A stretch of DNA of 64,000 bases. It comes from Dethiobacter alkaliphilus AHT 1. GTDB taxonomy: Bacteria; Bacillota; Dethiobacteria; Dethiobacterales; Dethiobacteraceae. The position numbers and the translations under genes were made by a program. Positions 7,223-15,541 of the stretch are shown piece after piece. The notes below the pieces were generated by a model that was not told the origin of the DNA, did not search any database, and saw only the letters and a list, made by a program, of their open reading frames with translations. The number at the start of each line of letters is the position of its first letter. The stretch's first letter is position 1. The DNA is taken from positions 124,001 through 188,000 of the forward strand of contig NZ_ACJM01000002.1 in assembly GCF_000174415.1 (NCBI RefSeq), read 5' to 3'.

Positions 7223-9571
7223 TTAGAGGACTGTAATGTTGGAAAAGTAAAAGATTATAAGGAAAAACAATACTAGCATTATTGCCATCAGCAGTGAATC
7301 AAAATTAAGGTTTTTAATGTTCCAGTCAGATGGCTTGCCTCTCAGTTTATCCCAAAAACTGCGGGAGCGTTGACCGGATTTTTCATACATATCGTCCAGA
7401 GAGTCATCAAATTGTGCGGTTTTTTGGGCCATTTTCTTGGCATACTTTCCGGATTTTTCATAAGCATCATTTAAGGAAGAGTCAAACCGCTTAGTTCCCT
7501 CCGCCATGCGCCGGGCATAACTGCCGGATTTTTCATAGGCATCATTCAGCGAGGTGTCGAACTTTTCAGTACCCTCTGCCATGCGCCGCGCCAGGCTGCC
7601 CGTTTTTTCATAGGCGTCATTAATTGATGAGTCAAATCTTTCAGTTCCCTCTGCCACACGCCGGGCAAAAGTCCCTGATTTTTCGTAGGCATCATTGATG
7701 GACTCATCAAACATGTTTACGTAGGTACACATTTTATTAGACACAGCTCCTGTTTGCAGATACACCTTATTAATGGCTGCATCAAACTTTGTGCCGAAAT
7801 TACAGCAAGTATGCACGATGAAATGATATGCTGGGCGGTAAAAGGCAAACTCCACGCTGAGCCAATGAGGCGCTCTCCACTCCATCAGGCGGAAGCGGTT
7901 TAAGACATAGAATAAAAGGACAGCTAAAACAACCACGATTACCATCTCGCGGATATCCGGCCAAATCCAGACACTGAGATTTTCCAGGTACGCTACTTTA
8001 TAAGGGTCATAGGTGAAGCCGGCCATAGCGGGGATGACCATCCGATTCAGCAGGAAATGGGGAAACAGGCCGATTGCAATGATTATCGCGCCAAAGGTAC
8101 CCAGAACCGCATATACGGGCCAAGTGAAGTTATAACTCTTCTTATCGTATTTCTCCGGGACATCACCGAGAAAAAGGCCCCTAAACAGTTTGGCAAAATA
8201 GCAGAGAGTCATGGCACTGGTAACCACAAATATCTTTTCTGCAACATGCAGCGGAACGGATCCGTGCAGGTTGGCGGCATCAACAATGGCATGATGAAGA
8301 ATGGTTTTACTGCCATAGCCATTAAACCCGGGGATTCCACCAATCCCGGCATAACCTATCAAAAAGGTAACAGCGATAAAAGGCACTTTTTTGGCCATGC
8401 CTCTAACCTGGGTTATGTCCAGGTTATGGGTAATCATATAAATTGAGCCCACCATCATAAAAAGCCCTGCTTTAAAGAAGGCGTGATTAATGATGTGATA
8501 CAAGGCCCCGGCAAAGCCCATGGGACCGGCAAAGCCCAGATACGCGGCCGTGCCGACTCCCAGAAGAATATAGCCCATTTGCGATACTGAACTGTAAGCG
8601 AGAATTTTTTTGGCACCGGTGGAAAGCAGGGCCATAAAAGCACCCAAAAACATGGTGATGATACCCATCCAGATGATGGCGTATCCGAAATTAACTGATA
8701 CTATGGACGGCACGGCCACCTCGCTGAATTCTGACGGAGTAAAAATCATGCCTACCACGCGGAAAATACCGTACGCACCAGCTTTAATCATCAGGCCGGA
8801 AAGCAATGCGCTGGCCGGAGCCGGGGCCACCGGATGCGCTTTGGGCAACCAGATATGCAGAGGTACCATTCCTGCCTTAATACCGAAGCCAACCAGAAAC
8901 AGTGTAACCACTGTGTATGGATTAATGGCACTTGCTGCAATCTGCTCATACAGGGGTATAATTTCCATGGTTCCCACATTGAAGTAAAGCAGAAAAATGG
9001 CCATTAGCAGGCACAAGCCTCCGAAAACACCCAGGTACAACGTAACCGCACCGCCTGCCATGGCATCCGGAGTTTCCTCGTGAATCACCAAAACATAAGA
9101 TGAGAAGGTCATTAACTCAAAGAATAAGAATAAACTGAACAGATCCCCTACCAACACCACGCCCAGACAGTGACCCAGAGTGGAGAGCAAAAAAACATAA
9201 TACCTGTTTTTTGCCCGCCCGTGTTCCATATAGGCAATGGAATAAAGGGTTGCCAGAAACCAGATGCATGACATTAAAGCCGCGAAGACAAAACCAAAAA
9301 AGTCCACACGAAAATGAATGCTAACCTGGAGAAATTTCGCAAACTCATATTGCAGCACTGCCTGCTGTACCAAAGGATACATGGAGAATACGATACCAAA
9401 AGTAATAAGTGCGGTAATAACAGCACAGATATCCCGGAGTTTTTCCGAAAATCTTCCGGCAAAAAAAACCAGCAGGGATCCTGCTAAAGGAACCGCCACT
9501 GCAAATACGGGTAAAAGCGAGGTAATAACTTCAGTTGTAGCCTGAATTTCCTGTGCAGCTGTAAAGCTCAT
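7223..9571 (-). CDS. Orphan NuoL/MrpD-like proton-translocating membrane subunit with repeat extension
   Basis: 782 residues. The first 560 form an antiporter-like subunit of the complex I/Mrp/hydrogenase-4 superfamily. Key residues are visible: FFELMTFSSY (channel glutamate), GIKAGMVPLHIWLPKAHP (lysine and histidine of the half-channel) and LYHIINHAFFKAGLF. After the last conserved helix there is an amphipathic region (residues 596-745) of six 25-residue repeats, then a final membrane helix. In NuoL a long lateral helix followed by one anchoring helix sits at the same place, so the repeats may be an enlarged lateral helix; that is inference. No other complex I, Mrp, hydrogenase or DabA gene is adjacent, so its partner is unknown. 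Start ATG with GGGAGG upstream. Confidence 0.85.
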   Translation of the reverse strand: MSFTAAQEIQATTEVITSLLPVFAVAVPLAGSLLVFFAGRFSEKLRDICAVITALITFGIVFSMYPLVQQAVLQYEFAKFLQVSIHFRVDFFGFVFAALMSCIWFLATLYSIAYMEHGRAKNRYYVFLLSTLGHCLGVVLVGDLFSLFLFFELMTFSSYVLVIHEETPDAMAGGAVTLYLGVFGGLCLLMAIFLLYFNVGTMEIIPLYEQIAASAINPYTVVTLFLVGFGIKAGMVPLHIWLPKAHPVAPAPASALLSGLMIKAGAYGIFRVVGMIFTPSEFSEVAVPSIVSVNFGYAIIWMGIITMFLGAFMALLSTGAKKILAYSSVSQMGYILLGVGTAAYLGFAGPMGFAGALYHIINHAFFKAGLFMMVGSIYMITHNLDITQVRGMAKKVPFIAVTFLIGYAGIGGIPGFNGYGSKTILHHAIVDAANLHGSVPLHVAEKIFVVTSAMTLCYFAKLFRGLFLGDVPEKYDKKSYNFTWPVYAVLGTFGAIIIAIGLFPHFLLNRMVIPAMAGFTYDPYKVAYLENLSVWIWPDIREMVIVVVLAVLLFYVLNRFRLMEWRAPHWLSVEFAFYRPAYHFIVHTCCNFGTKFDAAINKVYLQTGAVSNKMCTYVNMFDESINDAYEKSGTFARRVAEGTERFDSSINDAYEKTGSLARRMAEGTEKFDTSLNDAYEKSGSYARRMAEGTKRFDSSLNDAYEKSGKYAKKMAQKTAQFDDSLDDMYEKSGQRSRSFWDKLRGKPSDWNIKNLNFDSLLMAIMLVLFFLIIFYFSNITVL
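7337..7786 (-). repeat. Six tandem 75-base units coding 25-residue repeats
   Basis: Each unit codes a version of FDxSxNDAYEKSGxxARRMA plus EGTE(K/R). The first and last units are degenerate and the four central ones are close copies. In helical geometry 25 residues make about 7 turns, so one face is kept from unit to unit. Confidence 0.9.
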
Positions 9572-9599
9572 CAGTTTAAAAGCCTCCCTTAAACAAATA

Positions 9600-9700
9600 A
9601 TAGGCGACTACCCCTTAGGGTTCTGCCCTGTCATGCTCGTGGGTAAAGCGTCCAATTTAACACTGATGTTGAGTCTCTACAAGTTGCAGAAGTTGGACTT
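9600..9700 (-). promoter_or_regulatory. Structured leader RNA upstream of the NuoL-like gene, class unknown
   Basis: On the minus strand, GTCCAA (9698-9693) pairs with TTGGAC (9655-9650). They enclose two small hairpins: TTCTGCA/TGTAGAG around 9691-9675, and AACA/TGTT around 9670-9658. A second domain pairs TACCC (9645-9641) with GGGTA (9613-9609) around AGGG/CCCT. The gene's GGGAGG follows about 20 bases later. This looks like a riboswitch or other regulatory RNA, but it matches no class I can name with confidence. Confidence 0.4.
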
Positions 9701-9995
9701 CGAATATAACTATATGCTATGAAACTTCTCGATTACATCTTTTTTCCTTATAATTAATGATTCCTATTCTTCAAAATAATAAAGTATTCCTGCCAGGCAA
9801 ACGAAAAATTTCACAAAAAATGCAATAACATATACCTTACCTTATTTTTATCACTTTAGACTTGAAACGTAAAGACTATTTTTTTCTTACGTAAAAATAG
9901 TTCTCACCTCTGAGCCATAATTGAGCCTAATGTTATATCTCGACAATTTCATCATAGAATTAAATATAAATGTCATATAACAGGGAGTGTTTGAT
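9700..9995. other. AT-rich promoter region between divergent genes
   Basis: About 300 bases that should hold the promoters of the NuoL-like gene and the ParM-like gene. It is strongly AT-rich (for example 9810-9900). No single −35/−10 pair stood out clearly, and no coding region is supported. Confidence 0.35.
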
Positions 9996-10937
9996 ATGAA
10001 GGAGTCTGTCGTTGGCATCGACTTAGGCTTTGGCTGGACTAAGGCCGGCCATAACGGCCAGTTCTTTCGTTGCCCGTCTGTTGTGGGCGAGGCTGTTAAT
10101 CTATTTGAATCACCTACCGGCATCGAAAATAATATTCAGTTATGGTATAACGATCAACATTACTTTGTTGGGGAGCTGGCAATTCGGCAAGCGACAATTA
10201 AATACTTTAGCATGGCGGCAAATAAGGCACGCAGCGACATTTCTGCAATATTAGCTGCCACTGCCTTGGCAGCCTTAAAACCTGGCCGGGTCAATATTGT
10301 AACCGGATTACCTGTAGATTTTTACTTTCAGTATAAAGACGATTTGGATAATCAACTGCAGCACCTGCCTAACCGGGTGCGGATTCAAATGGACAATAAA
10401 ACATACAACTGTGCTCTGGAAGTTCAACAGACAAAAATCGTACCGCAGCCCTTAGGAAGCGCCATGTCGCTTATTCTGGACTCACGTGGAAATACAATTG
10501 ATCATCGGTTAGCGTCCAAAAACATTTTAGTAGTAGATGTTGGCTTCCATACTCTGGACATTTTAGCCCTCTCAGCGCTGGAAATTATCCGACCCTTTTC
10601 ATTTACACGTCCTCTGGGAATGGCCGTAGCTTATAAAGGAATCAGTCAGGACTTGGGTGGCCTTCCTCTGTATGACGTAGATCGGTTATTTATAAAGAAC
10701 CAATTGCAAAACCACACCGCTGCGTTTCAATCTTTGGCCAGGCAGATCACAGAAGAAATAGCCGGCTTAAATCAAAAGTTTGATCATTACCTGATAACCG
10801 GCGGAGGTGGAGCACAACTGTATAACTGGCTACTTCCCGGATTCGAAAGAATATTGGTCCCCGATGCTCAACAAGCCAATGTGGTTGGCTATCAAAAACT
10901 GGGAGCCAAAACCTGGAGTAAAAGAAACATATCTTAA
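9996..10937 (+). CDS. ParM/StbA-like actin-family ATPase
   Basis: 313 residues from the ATG at 9996 (GGGAG 8 bases upstream). It has the actin/Hsp70 ATPase layout: phosphate-1 motif VGIDLGFGWTKAG at the start, phosphate-2 ILVVDVGFHTLDIL near residue 180, and the adenosine motif YLITGGGGAQL near residue 260. In ParM-type proteins filament growth separates plasmids or moves other cargo. Here there is no centromere-binding partner gene and no plasmid context, so this is an orphan chromosomal copy that could belong to an integrated plasmid remnant or to a cytoskeletal system. A strong terminator follows. Confidence 0.82.
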   Translation: MKESVVGIDLGFGWTKAGHNGQFFRCPSVVGEAVNLFESPTGIENNIQLWYNDQHYFVGELAIRQATIKYFSMAANKARSDISAILAATALAALKPGRVNIVTGLPVDFYFQYKDDLDNQLQHLPNRVRIQMDNKTYNCALEVQQTKIVPQPLGSAMSLILDSRGNTIDHRLASKNILVVDVGFHTLDILALSALEIIRPFSFTRPLGMAVAYKGISQDLGGLPLYDVDRLFIKNQLQNHTAAFQSLARQITEEIAGLNQKFDHYLITGGGGAQLYNWLLPGFERILVPDAQQANVVGYQKLGAKTWSKRNIS

Positions 10938-10957
10938 CTAAAGAGCGGTCAAATAAA

Positions 10958-10988
10958 GCAACCCCCGTAAATAATTACGGGGGTTGCC
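10958..10988. terminator. Bidirectional terminator
   Basis: GCAACCCCCGTAA and TTACGGGGGTTGC form a perfect 13-base stem between convergent genes. Confidence 0.85.
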
Positions 10989-11001
10989 TGTGCGTTGATC
11001 A

Positions 11002-12108
11002 TTAGTATTTTCTCAGTTCATCCAGGATTTCTTCAGAAGGGTTATTGGGGATGGAGGCGATTTCTTTACCCTGGTACTCAAAGACAACTTTATCATCATT
11101 GGTAATTTCACCAACAACAGTGGCTTTGGCGTTTTGAGAACGGATAGCCTCTAAGACTTCATCTACATCCTCCGGGTTAACCTGGAACTGCATCCGGGCC
11201 TGTGTTTCGCAGATTAGAATTTCCTCAGGCGTAATATCCTTATCTCTTACCGGAACGTTGGTTAAGTCCACCTTGGCTCCAAAGCCGCCATAACGGGCTG
11301 ATTCGCATACTGCTGCTCCAATACCGGCGGCTCCTAAATCGGAGCAGGCATTAATTTTACCTGTCTTAAACGCAGCGATGCTGGCATCCATGGTCACTCT
11401 TTCTTCTTCAAAAAGCGCTATAGCCGGACGCATCTCCGAAACCAATCCGGCTCTGTACAGAGTGTCGTTTCCGTCGGTACCTGTTTCGCCCACTACGATA
11501 ATCTTGTTCCCGGCAATCTTGGCAGGTTTGGTGAGAGGCTTGTCCGTTACCAGCTTACCCACCACAGCGACTACACAAGCAGGCACTATGTCGCTAAAGG
11601 AAGTGGAGAAACCTCCTCCCGCAACAAATACATCCATAGTATTACACATATCCCTGATCCCTTTTAACATTATGTTTAAGCGATCCTGACTGGTCATAGT
11701 TTCGCAATTACCGCAGGTACATTCACCTTTAAAACCGCAGGGACCAACCAAAACTTCTTGTTCAAGAGGGCGGGTGCCGATAAAATCCAGGGCAAAAAGT
11801 GGTCTGCCGCCCATAGCTACCACATCCCTCATTGCACCGCCGGCTCCTGTGGCTGCAGCATCATAAGGCCTTGGCACACAGGGAGAGTTATGGCTCTCCA
11901 TTTTTCCTACTACCAGGGTGCCTTCCCCGGGAATTTCAACTACCGCAGCATCGTCGTTGGCGTCCGGGCCAACCAAAAGAGCTCCCGGCCAGGTTTTGTC
12001 TACCTTTTCATTGAGCTTTTTAAAGGCACCAAAATCAATGGCTTTGTCAATGTTGTGATGCAAATGGACAAAAAGTCCATGCATTAACGCTTTTTCCACT
12101 TTGTTCAT
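11002..12108 (-). CDS. AIR-synthase-related, PurL-like half-length protein
   Basis: 368 residues from the ATG at 12108 (GGGAGGAAA upstream). It matches one half of the PurM/PurL superfamily: GPDANDDAAVVEIP, KMESHNSPC (compare PurL ETHNHPS), YDAAATGAGGAMRDVVAMGG, and the C-terminal EILICETQARM that resembles the PurL SESQERM segment. True PurL is about twice as long with two such halves. A cysteine cluster absent from ordinary PurL is inserted near residue 135 (CGFKGECTCGNCE) and may bind metal. Members of this superfamily (PurL, PurM, SelD, HypE, ThiL) use ATP to activate a substrate; which one applies here is unknown. No purine genes are adjacent. Confidence 0.7.
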   Translation of the reverse strand: MNKVEKALMHGLFVHLHHNIDKAIDFGAFKKLNEKVDKTWPGALLVGPDANDDAAVVEIPGEGTLVVGKMESHNSPCVPRPYDAAATGAGGAMRDVVAMGGRPLFALDFIGTRPLEQEVLVGPCGFKGECTCGNCETMTSQDRLNIMLKGIRDMCNTMDVFVAGGGFSTSFSDIVPACVVAVVGKLVTDKPLTKPAKIAGNKIIVVGETGTDGNDTLYRAGLVSEMRPAIALFEEERVTMDASIAAFKTGKINACSDLGAAGIGAAVCESARYGGFGAKVDLTNVPVRDKDITPEEILICETQARMQFQVNPEDVDEVLEAIRSQNAKATVVGEITNDDKVVFEYQGKEIASIPNNPSEEILDELRKY

Positions 12109-12259
12109 TGATGTTTCCTCCCTCTTAGATAACACTTGCTTTACCAAATGTTTCATAAATATTTTATCTATAATTCGTCAAGAAGTGATTTTTTTCCTCC
12201 CACTATTTTTTTATTATGGTCAATAAGGAATTTTATTATGATTAACTATGGAACGCAAC

Positions 12260-12288
12260 TTGACTAATATACCATATAGGGGTATGCT
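12260..12288 (+). promoter_or_regulatory. Sigma-A type promoter
   Basis: TTGACT (12260-12265), a 17-base spacer and TATGCT (12283-12288) form a near-consensus promoter, 34 bases before the ATG at 12322. It should drive the UGA-containing gene. Confidence 0.7.
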
Positions 12289-12321
12289 AAAGGATATCAT
12301 GCCTGAAAGAGAGGTGCGAAA

Positions 12322-12741
12322 ATGACAAAAGATATTTTGACCGATGAAGAATGGGAAGATGCGGAAAATCTTACTGTACGGCAAAAAAAGCACCCGCAAC
12401 CGGCTAATGGCGGCGGTGCCAAACAATATATTCCTCTTTTCCTAATCGCTATTGTGGCCATAGTGTTAATTAACAGATTTATGATAACCCGCTCTATGCC
12501 AAATTTTGCCCGCTTTAGCCGGTGAGGTGCCGGCACTGCAGTCGGTGCGGCTGCTACCTGTTTTGAAGAGTTGGAACAAATGGGTCTGGAGTTTTACCAG
12601 GCCAAAACCAATGATGAAGACATTGATGGTTTAAGCATCCAGATTCAGGACTTCGGTTATCACCAGGAAATATATATCTTTAAAAACGAAGACTTGGTCA
12701 TGAAACTTGAACATGCCGATGGCCAGATAGATAGAATGTAG
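12322..12741 (+). CDS. Small membrane protein with in-frame UGA at codon 68: selenoprotein candidate or nonsense-interrupted gene
   Basis: ATG at 12322 with GAGAGGTG upstream. The first 67 codons give an acidic N-terminus, one membrane helix (about residues 36-52) and a basic end, then TGA at 12523-12525. The same frame stays open for 71 more codons to TAG at 12741. That tail is plausible protein: a Gly/Ala-rich stretch GAGTAVGAAATCFEELEQMG, then an acidic beta-like domain. Just after the TGA the mRNA can fold as GGU-GCC-GCAC-UG, loop CAGU, CG-GUGC-GGC-ACC, loosely like a bacterial SECIS but with the loop only about 13 bases from the UGA, slightly closer than usual. Alternatives are a nonsense mutation, or a stop with a separate downstream gene from the ATG near 12580. 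The stop lies one base from the convergent gene. Confidence 0.5.
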
Positions 12742-12742
12742 C

Positions 12743-13354
12743 TCACCTCTGTTTCGTTTCTTGTTTTAACTTTAATGTCTTAGCTAGTCTTTCCCCTGCT
12801 TTTGCCGCTTGTTCTAAGGAGATTTTGTCTTGTCGGGCTTCTCCTGCCGCAAATAATTTTAAGACCTTAACTTTATCAATTACCCTGTAGCCCAATGCCT
12901 CCAACGGTAGTGCCATTGCTTCAGGGGTATACCGCATGTCTGCCTCCGAATATTGTTCACATACCGCAATAACCGTGGCGAATTTTCCGCCCTGGGCTTC
13001 ATTAATACTTACCCAGACTGAACGGTCGTCATCAGCAAAGGTAACGAAACAATAGCACCGGTCGATAAAGGCCTTTACATCGGCGGTCACATTATAAAAA
13101 TAAGTGGGTGAACCGAGAATAATGGCATCTGCTTCCAACAAAAGAGGGTAAATCTTCTGCATATCATCGTCAATAACACATCTATAGGTATCTTTACAGC
13201 CTTCACAGCCGGTACACCCTGCAATGGAGTGGTCTCCCAGGAAAATTAAATCTGTTTGCATCCCCTCTGCTTCGGCTTTTCTTAATGCGCTCTGCACCAG
13301 AATTGACGTATTTCCTTTTTTTCTTTTACTGCCTACTATCCCTAAAACTTTCAT
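12743..13354 (-). CDS. NADPH-dependent FMN reductase / iron-sulfur flavoprotein-like
   Basis: 203 residues from the ATG at 13354 (AGGAGGTC upstream). The flavodoxin-like fold is evident: MKVLGIVGSKRKKGNTS (FMN phosphate loop) and GSPTYFYNVTADVKAFIDR. A cysteine cluster CTGCEGCKDTYRC around residue 50 resembles that of iron-sulfur flavoproteins, which carry a 4Fe-4S cluster near FMN. It probably transfers electrons between ferredoxin-like proteins and an acceptor. The coding start overlaps the end of the upstream ferredoxin gene by 29 bases, so the two are translationally coupled. Confidence 0.83.
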   Translation of the reverse strand: MKVLGIVGSKRKKGNTSILVQSALRKAEAEGMQTDLIFLGDHSIAGCTGCEGCKDTYRCVIDDDMQKIYPLLLEADAIILGSPTYFYNVTADVKAFIDRCYCFVTFADDDRSVWVSINEAQGGKFATVIAVCEQYSEADMRYTPEAMALPLEALGYRVIDKVKVLKLFAAGEARQDKISLEQAAKAGERLAKTLKLKQETKQR

Positions 13355-14156
13355 GCCTGACCTCCTGTGCATAAGATTTTTCTTGCAGGGTAATTGCATC
13401 AGTATCACAAACCTGGCGGCATACCCCGCAGCCGTAGCATTTTTGCTCATTTATTTTACAGCATCCGTGCGCCATATCGATGGCCTCAAACTGACAAAGC
13501 TTTTGGCAGCGCCGGCATCCGGTACAGGCAGATGCTTCGATTGAGGCAACATATTCAGCCTTAAACATTAAGTCCAGCAGATCGGACTGAACCTGGACTT
13601 TATAGGCCAGGCAATCCTGGTTGCAGTTGCACAGGGCCCCAATAAAAGGGGTCTTCATTGTCCAGACAGAATGAACCAGCCCCTCCTCATCAAACTGACG
13701 CAGCAGTTCCTTTGCTTTCTCAGGCGGTATTGTCTCTAGGCTACTTTGCAGATCTGCATAATCGATTCCGGCATTATTGGGGTCAATCCCCAGCATAAAA
13801 CAGTAACGTCCGTTTTTGCTCCCTGAAGAAACACTTCTGCAAACACAGGCAATCCTGGTAATGGACTGCACCATGTCAATTATTCTTTCCGCATCCTCCA
13901 GGGGGACCACCTGACCAAAGTGGATTCTCTTCATGCGGCTTGTGCCAATGGCACGAATATAACGGTAAACTGAAGGAAAATGTTCTTTGGCCCATGCCAG
14001 TTTAGCAATATTGGCCTGCGCATTCCTTTGTACATTGGGAATAAAGTGACGAATATATTTTTGCCTATCCTGGTGTGCCAGCAGTTCGGCAGAGTAATTT
14101 CCCATAACCTCATACCATTTCTTTCCTTCACCATGCTGAATGCAAAACTCACACAA
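13326..14156 (-). CDS. 4Fe-4S ferredoxin-type protein with N-terminal Cys domain
   Basis: 276 residues. The start is TTG at 14156 with GGGGTGAG seven bases upstream; no ATG fits. The N-terminus MCEFCIQHGEGKKWY is a recognisable block of a family seen in anaerobic Clostridia and Deltaproteobacteria. A middle region has more cysteines (IACVCRSVSSG, ALCNCNQDCLAYKV). The C-terminal 70 residues are a two-cluster ferredoxin: CTGCRRCQKLCQ and CYGCGVCRQVCD. It is likely a cytoplasmic electron carrier for the flavoprotein encoded directly downstream. Confidence 0.82.
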   Translation of the reverse strand: MCEFCIQHGEGKKWYEVMGNYSAELLAHQDRQKYIRHFIPNVQRNAQANIAKLAWAKEHFPSVYRYIRAIGTSRMKRIHFGQVVPLEDAERIIDMVQSITRIACVCRSVSSGSKNGRYCFMLGIDPNNAGIDYADLQSSLETIPPEKAKELLRQFDEEGLVHSVWTMKTPFIGALCNCNQDCLAYKVQVQSDLLDLMFKAEYVASIEASACTGCRRCQKLCQFEAIDMAHGCCKINEQKCYGCGVCRQVCDTDAITLQEKSYAQEVRHESFRDSRQ

Positions 14157-14315
14157 ATTGGCTCACCCCATTCGATAATCAACCATACCTGTTCTACATT
14201 AGAATAATTCCTGGCCGTTCTTCAACAGAGGTAATGCTTCCTTTGTTCGAAGTATACTATTGCTTTCCATATTTCGGCAGCGTCGCGTGAATATCCTTCT
14301 GATAAGCAAACAGTA

Positions 14316-14348
14316 AGCCCTGAATCCGTTATCTGGGATTACAGGGCT
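14316..14348 (-). terminator. Terminator
   Basis: GCCCTGAATCC pairs with GGATTACAGGGC (one bulge) right after the stop of the gene at 14351-14794. Confidence 0.7.
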
Positions 14349-14350
14349 TC

Positions 14351-14794
14351 TCAGACATTATTTTTTTCAAGCCATAACATCACATATGGCAACACTATAC
14401 CGTATATTGAGGCTGCTATTAAATTGGAAAAAGCTGTGTTCAAATTAACTTCAGAAACAGCCGGTACTTGAAACAGAACCGTAACGGCATAAATTGCAAA
14501 CCAAACTGTAACTGAATAAAACCATCCTTTAAAATAAACATGTACACTTGATATATACGGCAATAGAAAAGCAAAGATAACCCCCAATAATGCAGAAAAA
14601 GCAATCTGTCCGGAAAGAGCAAATAGCAACTCCAACAAGTTTTCAGATTTTCTGCCAAACATGGCAACTGCCGCATAGTCAAGAAATCTTAGATCTGTGA
14701 AGTTGAACACGTTAAAGCTGATGTAACCAAAAATATTTGTAAACCCTCCACCCACTGCACCGGCAATAAAACCTCTGGTGAATCTGTCTTTCAT
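14351..14794 (-). CDS. Four-helix membrane protein, paralogue of the next gene upstream
   Basis: 147 residues starting MKDRFTRGFIAGAVGG, with four hydrophobic segments. It shares its plan with the protein at 14923-15378: a KDRF-RG start, a DY-A-MFGR segment after helix 1, and an LFQVP / LFEVP segment before the last helix. The two genes are about 130 bases apart in the same direction, so this is a tandem duplication that has diverged. Ribosome binding site GGGGTGAG. The role is unknown; small integral membrane proteins of this type are common in Clostridia. Confidence 0.65.
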   Translation of the reverse strand: MKDRFTRGFIAGAVGGGFTNIFGYISFNVFNFTDLRFLDYAAVAMFGRKSENLLELLFALSGQIAFSALLGVIFAFLLPYISSVHVYFKGWFYSVTVWFAIYAVTVLFQVPAVSEVNLNTAFSNLIAASIYGIVLPYVMLWLEKNNV

Positions 14795-14922
14795 CAGCTC
14801 ACCCCTGTTCTCTTAAAACCTTCTTTATAGTTTTTAACATAAACAAACCGAATATGAAATTCTTTTCCCGTCTACGCAAAAAAGATGAATCTGGACTTCT
14901 GCTTAATTCAAGCTTTTAATAT

Positions 14923-15378
14923 TTATGATAGCATTCGCTTCTCAATTAAGGACAGAACCCAGGCTAAGACAACTCCAAAAACTGTTGAAGTTATGCCATG
15001 CCCTATAATTGTAGATACCGTATTCTTATCAAGCAGGGGAACTTCAAACAAAATACCCAGCGAATACAGGATAAACCATGAGGCCCAGGCAAATGCCAGG
15101 GCTTTATAGAAAATGTAATCACTATCCACAATAGTTAATATATAAACAAAGACTACTCCCAAAGTACCTGTAAAAAGGATGTGACCGATTAGAGCAACCA
15201 CCGACTCCACTGGCATCAGGGGGGTCCGGCCAAACAACATTTCTGCCATGTAATCCGTTAACAAATCCTCGCCGAATCCCAGAATTCTGACCAAAAGATA
15301 ACTAACCATATTCATAATGATGCCGGCAATCATTCCGGCTATTGAGCCGCGGACAAACCTGTCTTTGAGAAATAACAT
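14923..15378 (-). CDS. Four-helix membrane protein, paralogue of the next gene downstream
   Basis: 151 residues from the ATG at 15378 (AGGAGTAA upstream, spacing slightly long). Four hydrophobic segments, with a Gly-rich first helix (GSIAGMIAGIIMN) and a loop DYMAEMLFGR that matches the paralogue. The frame is open further up to 15432, but no start signal supports that. Function unknown. Confidence 0.65.
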   Translation of the reverse strand: MLFLKDRFVRGSIAGMIAGIIMNMVSYLLVRILGFGEDLLTDYMAEMLFGRTPLMPVESVVALIGHILFTGTLGVVFVYILTIVDSDYIFYKALAFAWASWFILYSLGILFEVPLLDKNTVSTIIGHGITSTVFGVVLAWVLSLIEKRMLS

Positions 15379-15480
15379 GGCGTCTAGGTTACTCCTTTCG
15401 TAAACCTTCAACTGTAAAATAGTGTAACCCAAAAGTTATAAATCAAGTACCGATTTAGTGCATTTTACCCTAAACCTAAC

Positions 15481-15513
15481 AACCCCGCTTCCTATACTGC
15501 AGGGAGCGGGGTT
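15481..15513 (-). terminator. Terminator of the liv-type operon
   Basis: AACCCCGCTTCCT pairs with AGGGAGCGGGGTT (one G-T pair), about 30 bases after the livF stop. Confidence 0.8.
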
Positions 15514-15541
15514 ATCTTAAATTGATTAAGCTGATTATTGT

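Noticed and set aside
7337-7786. Tandem 75-base repeats as a CRISPR or satellite
   Set aside because: The units are in frame with a coding gene, have no spacers and vary mostly at protein level.
8057-8987. Plus-strand open frames opposite the NuoL-like gene
   Set aside because: Antisense shadows of a conserved membrane protein; basic, repetitive composition.
12578-12741. A separate small gene starting at the ATG after the UGA
   Set aside because: Only a weak GAAG-type signal precedes it, and it would not explain the open frame between the UGA and this ATG; kept as an alternative only.
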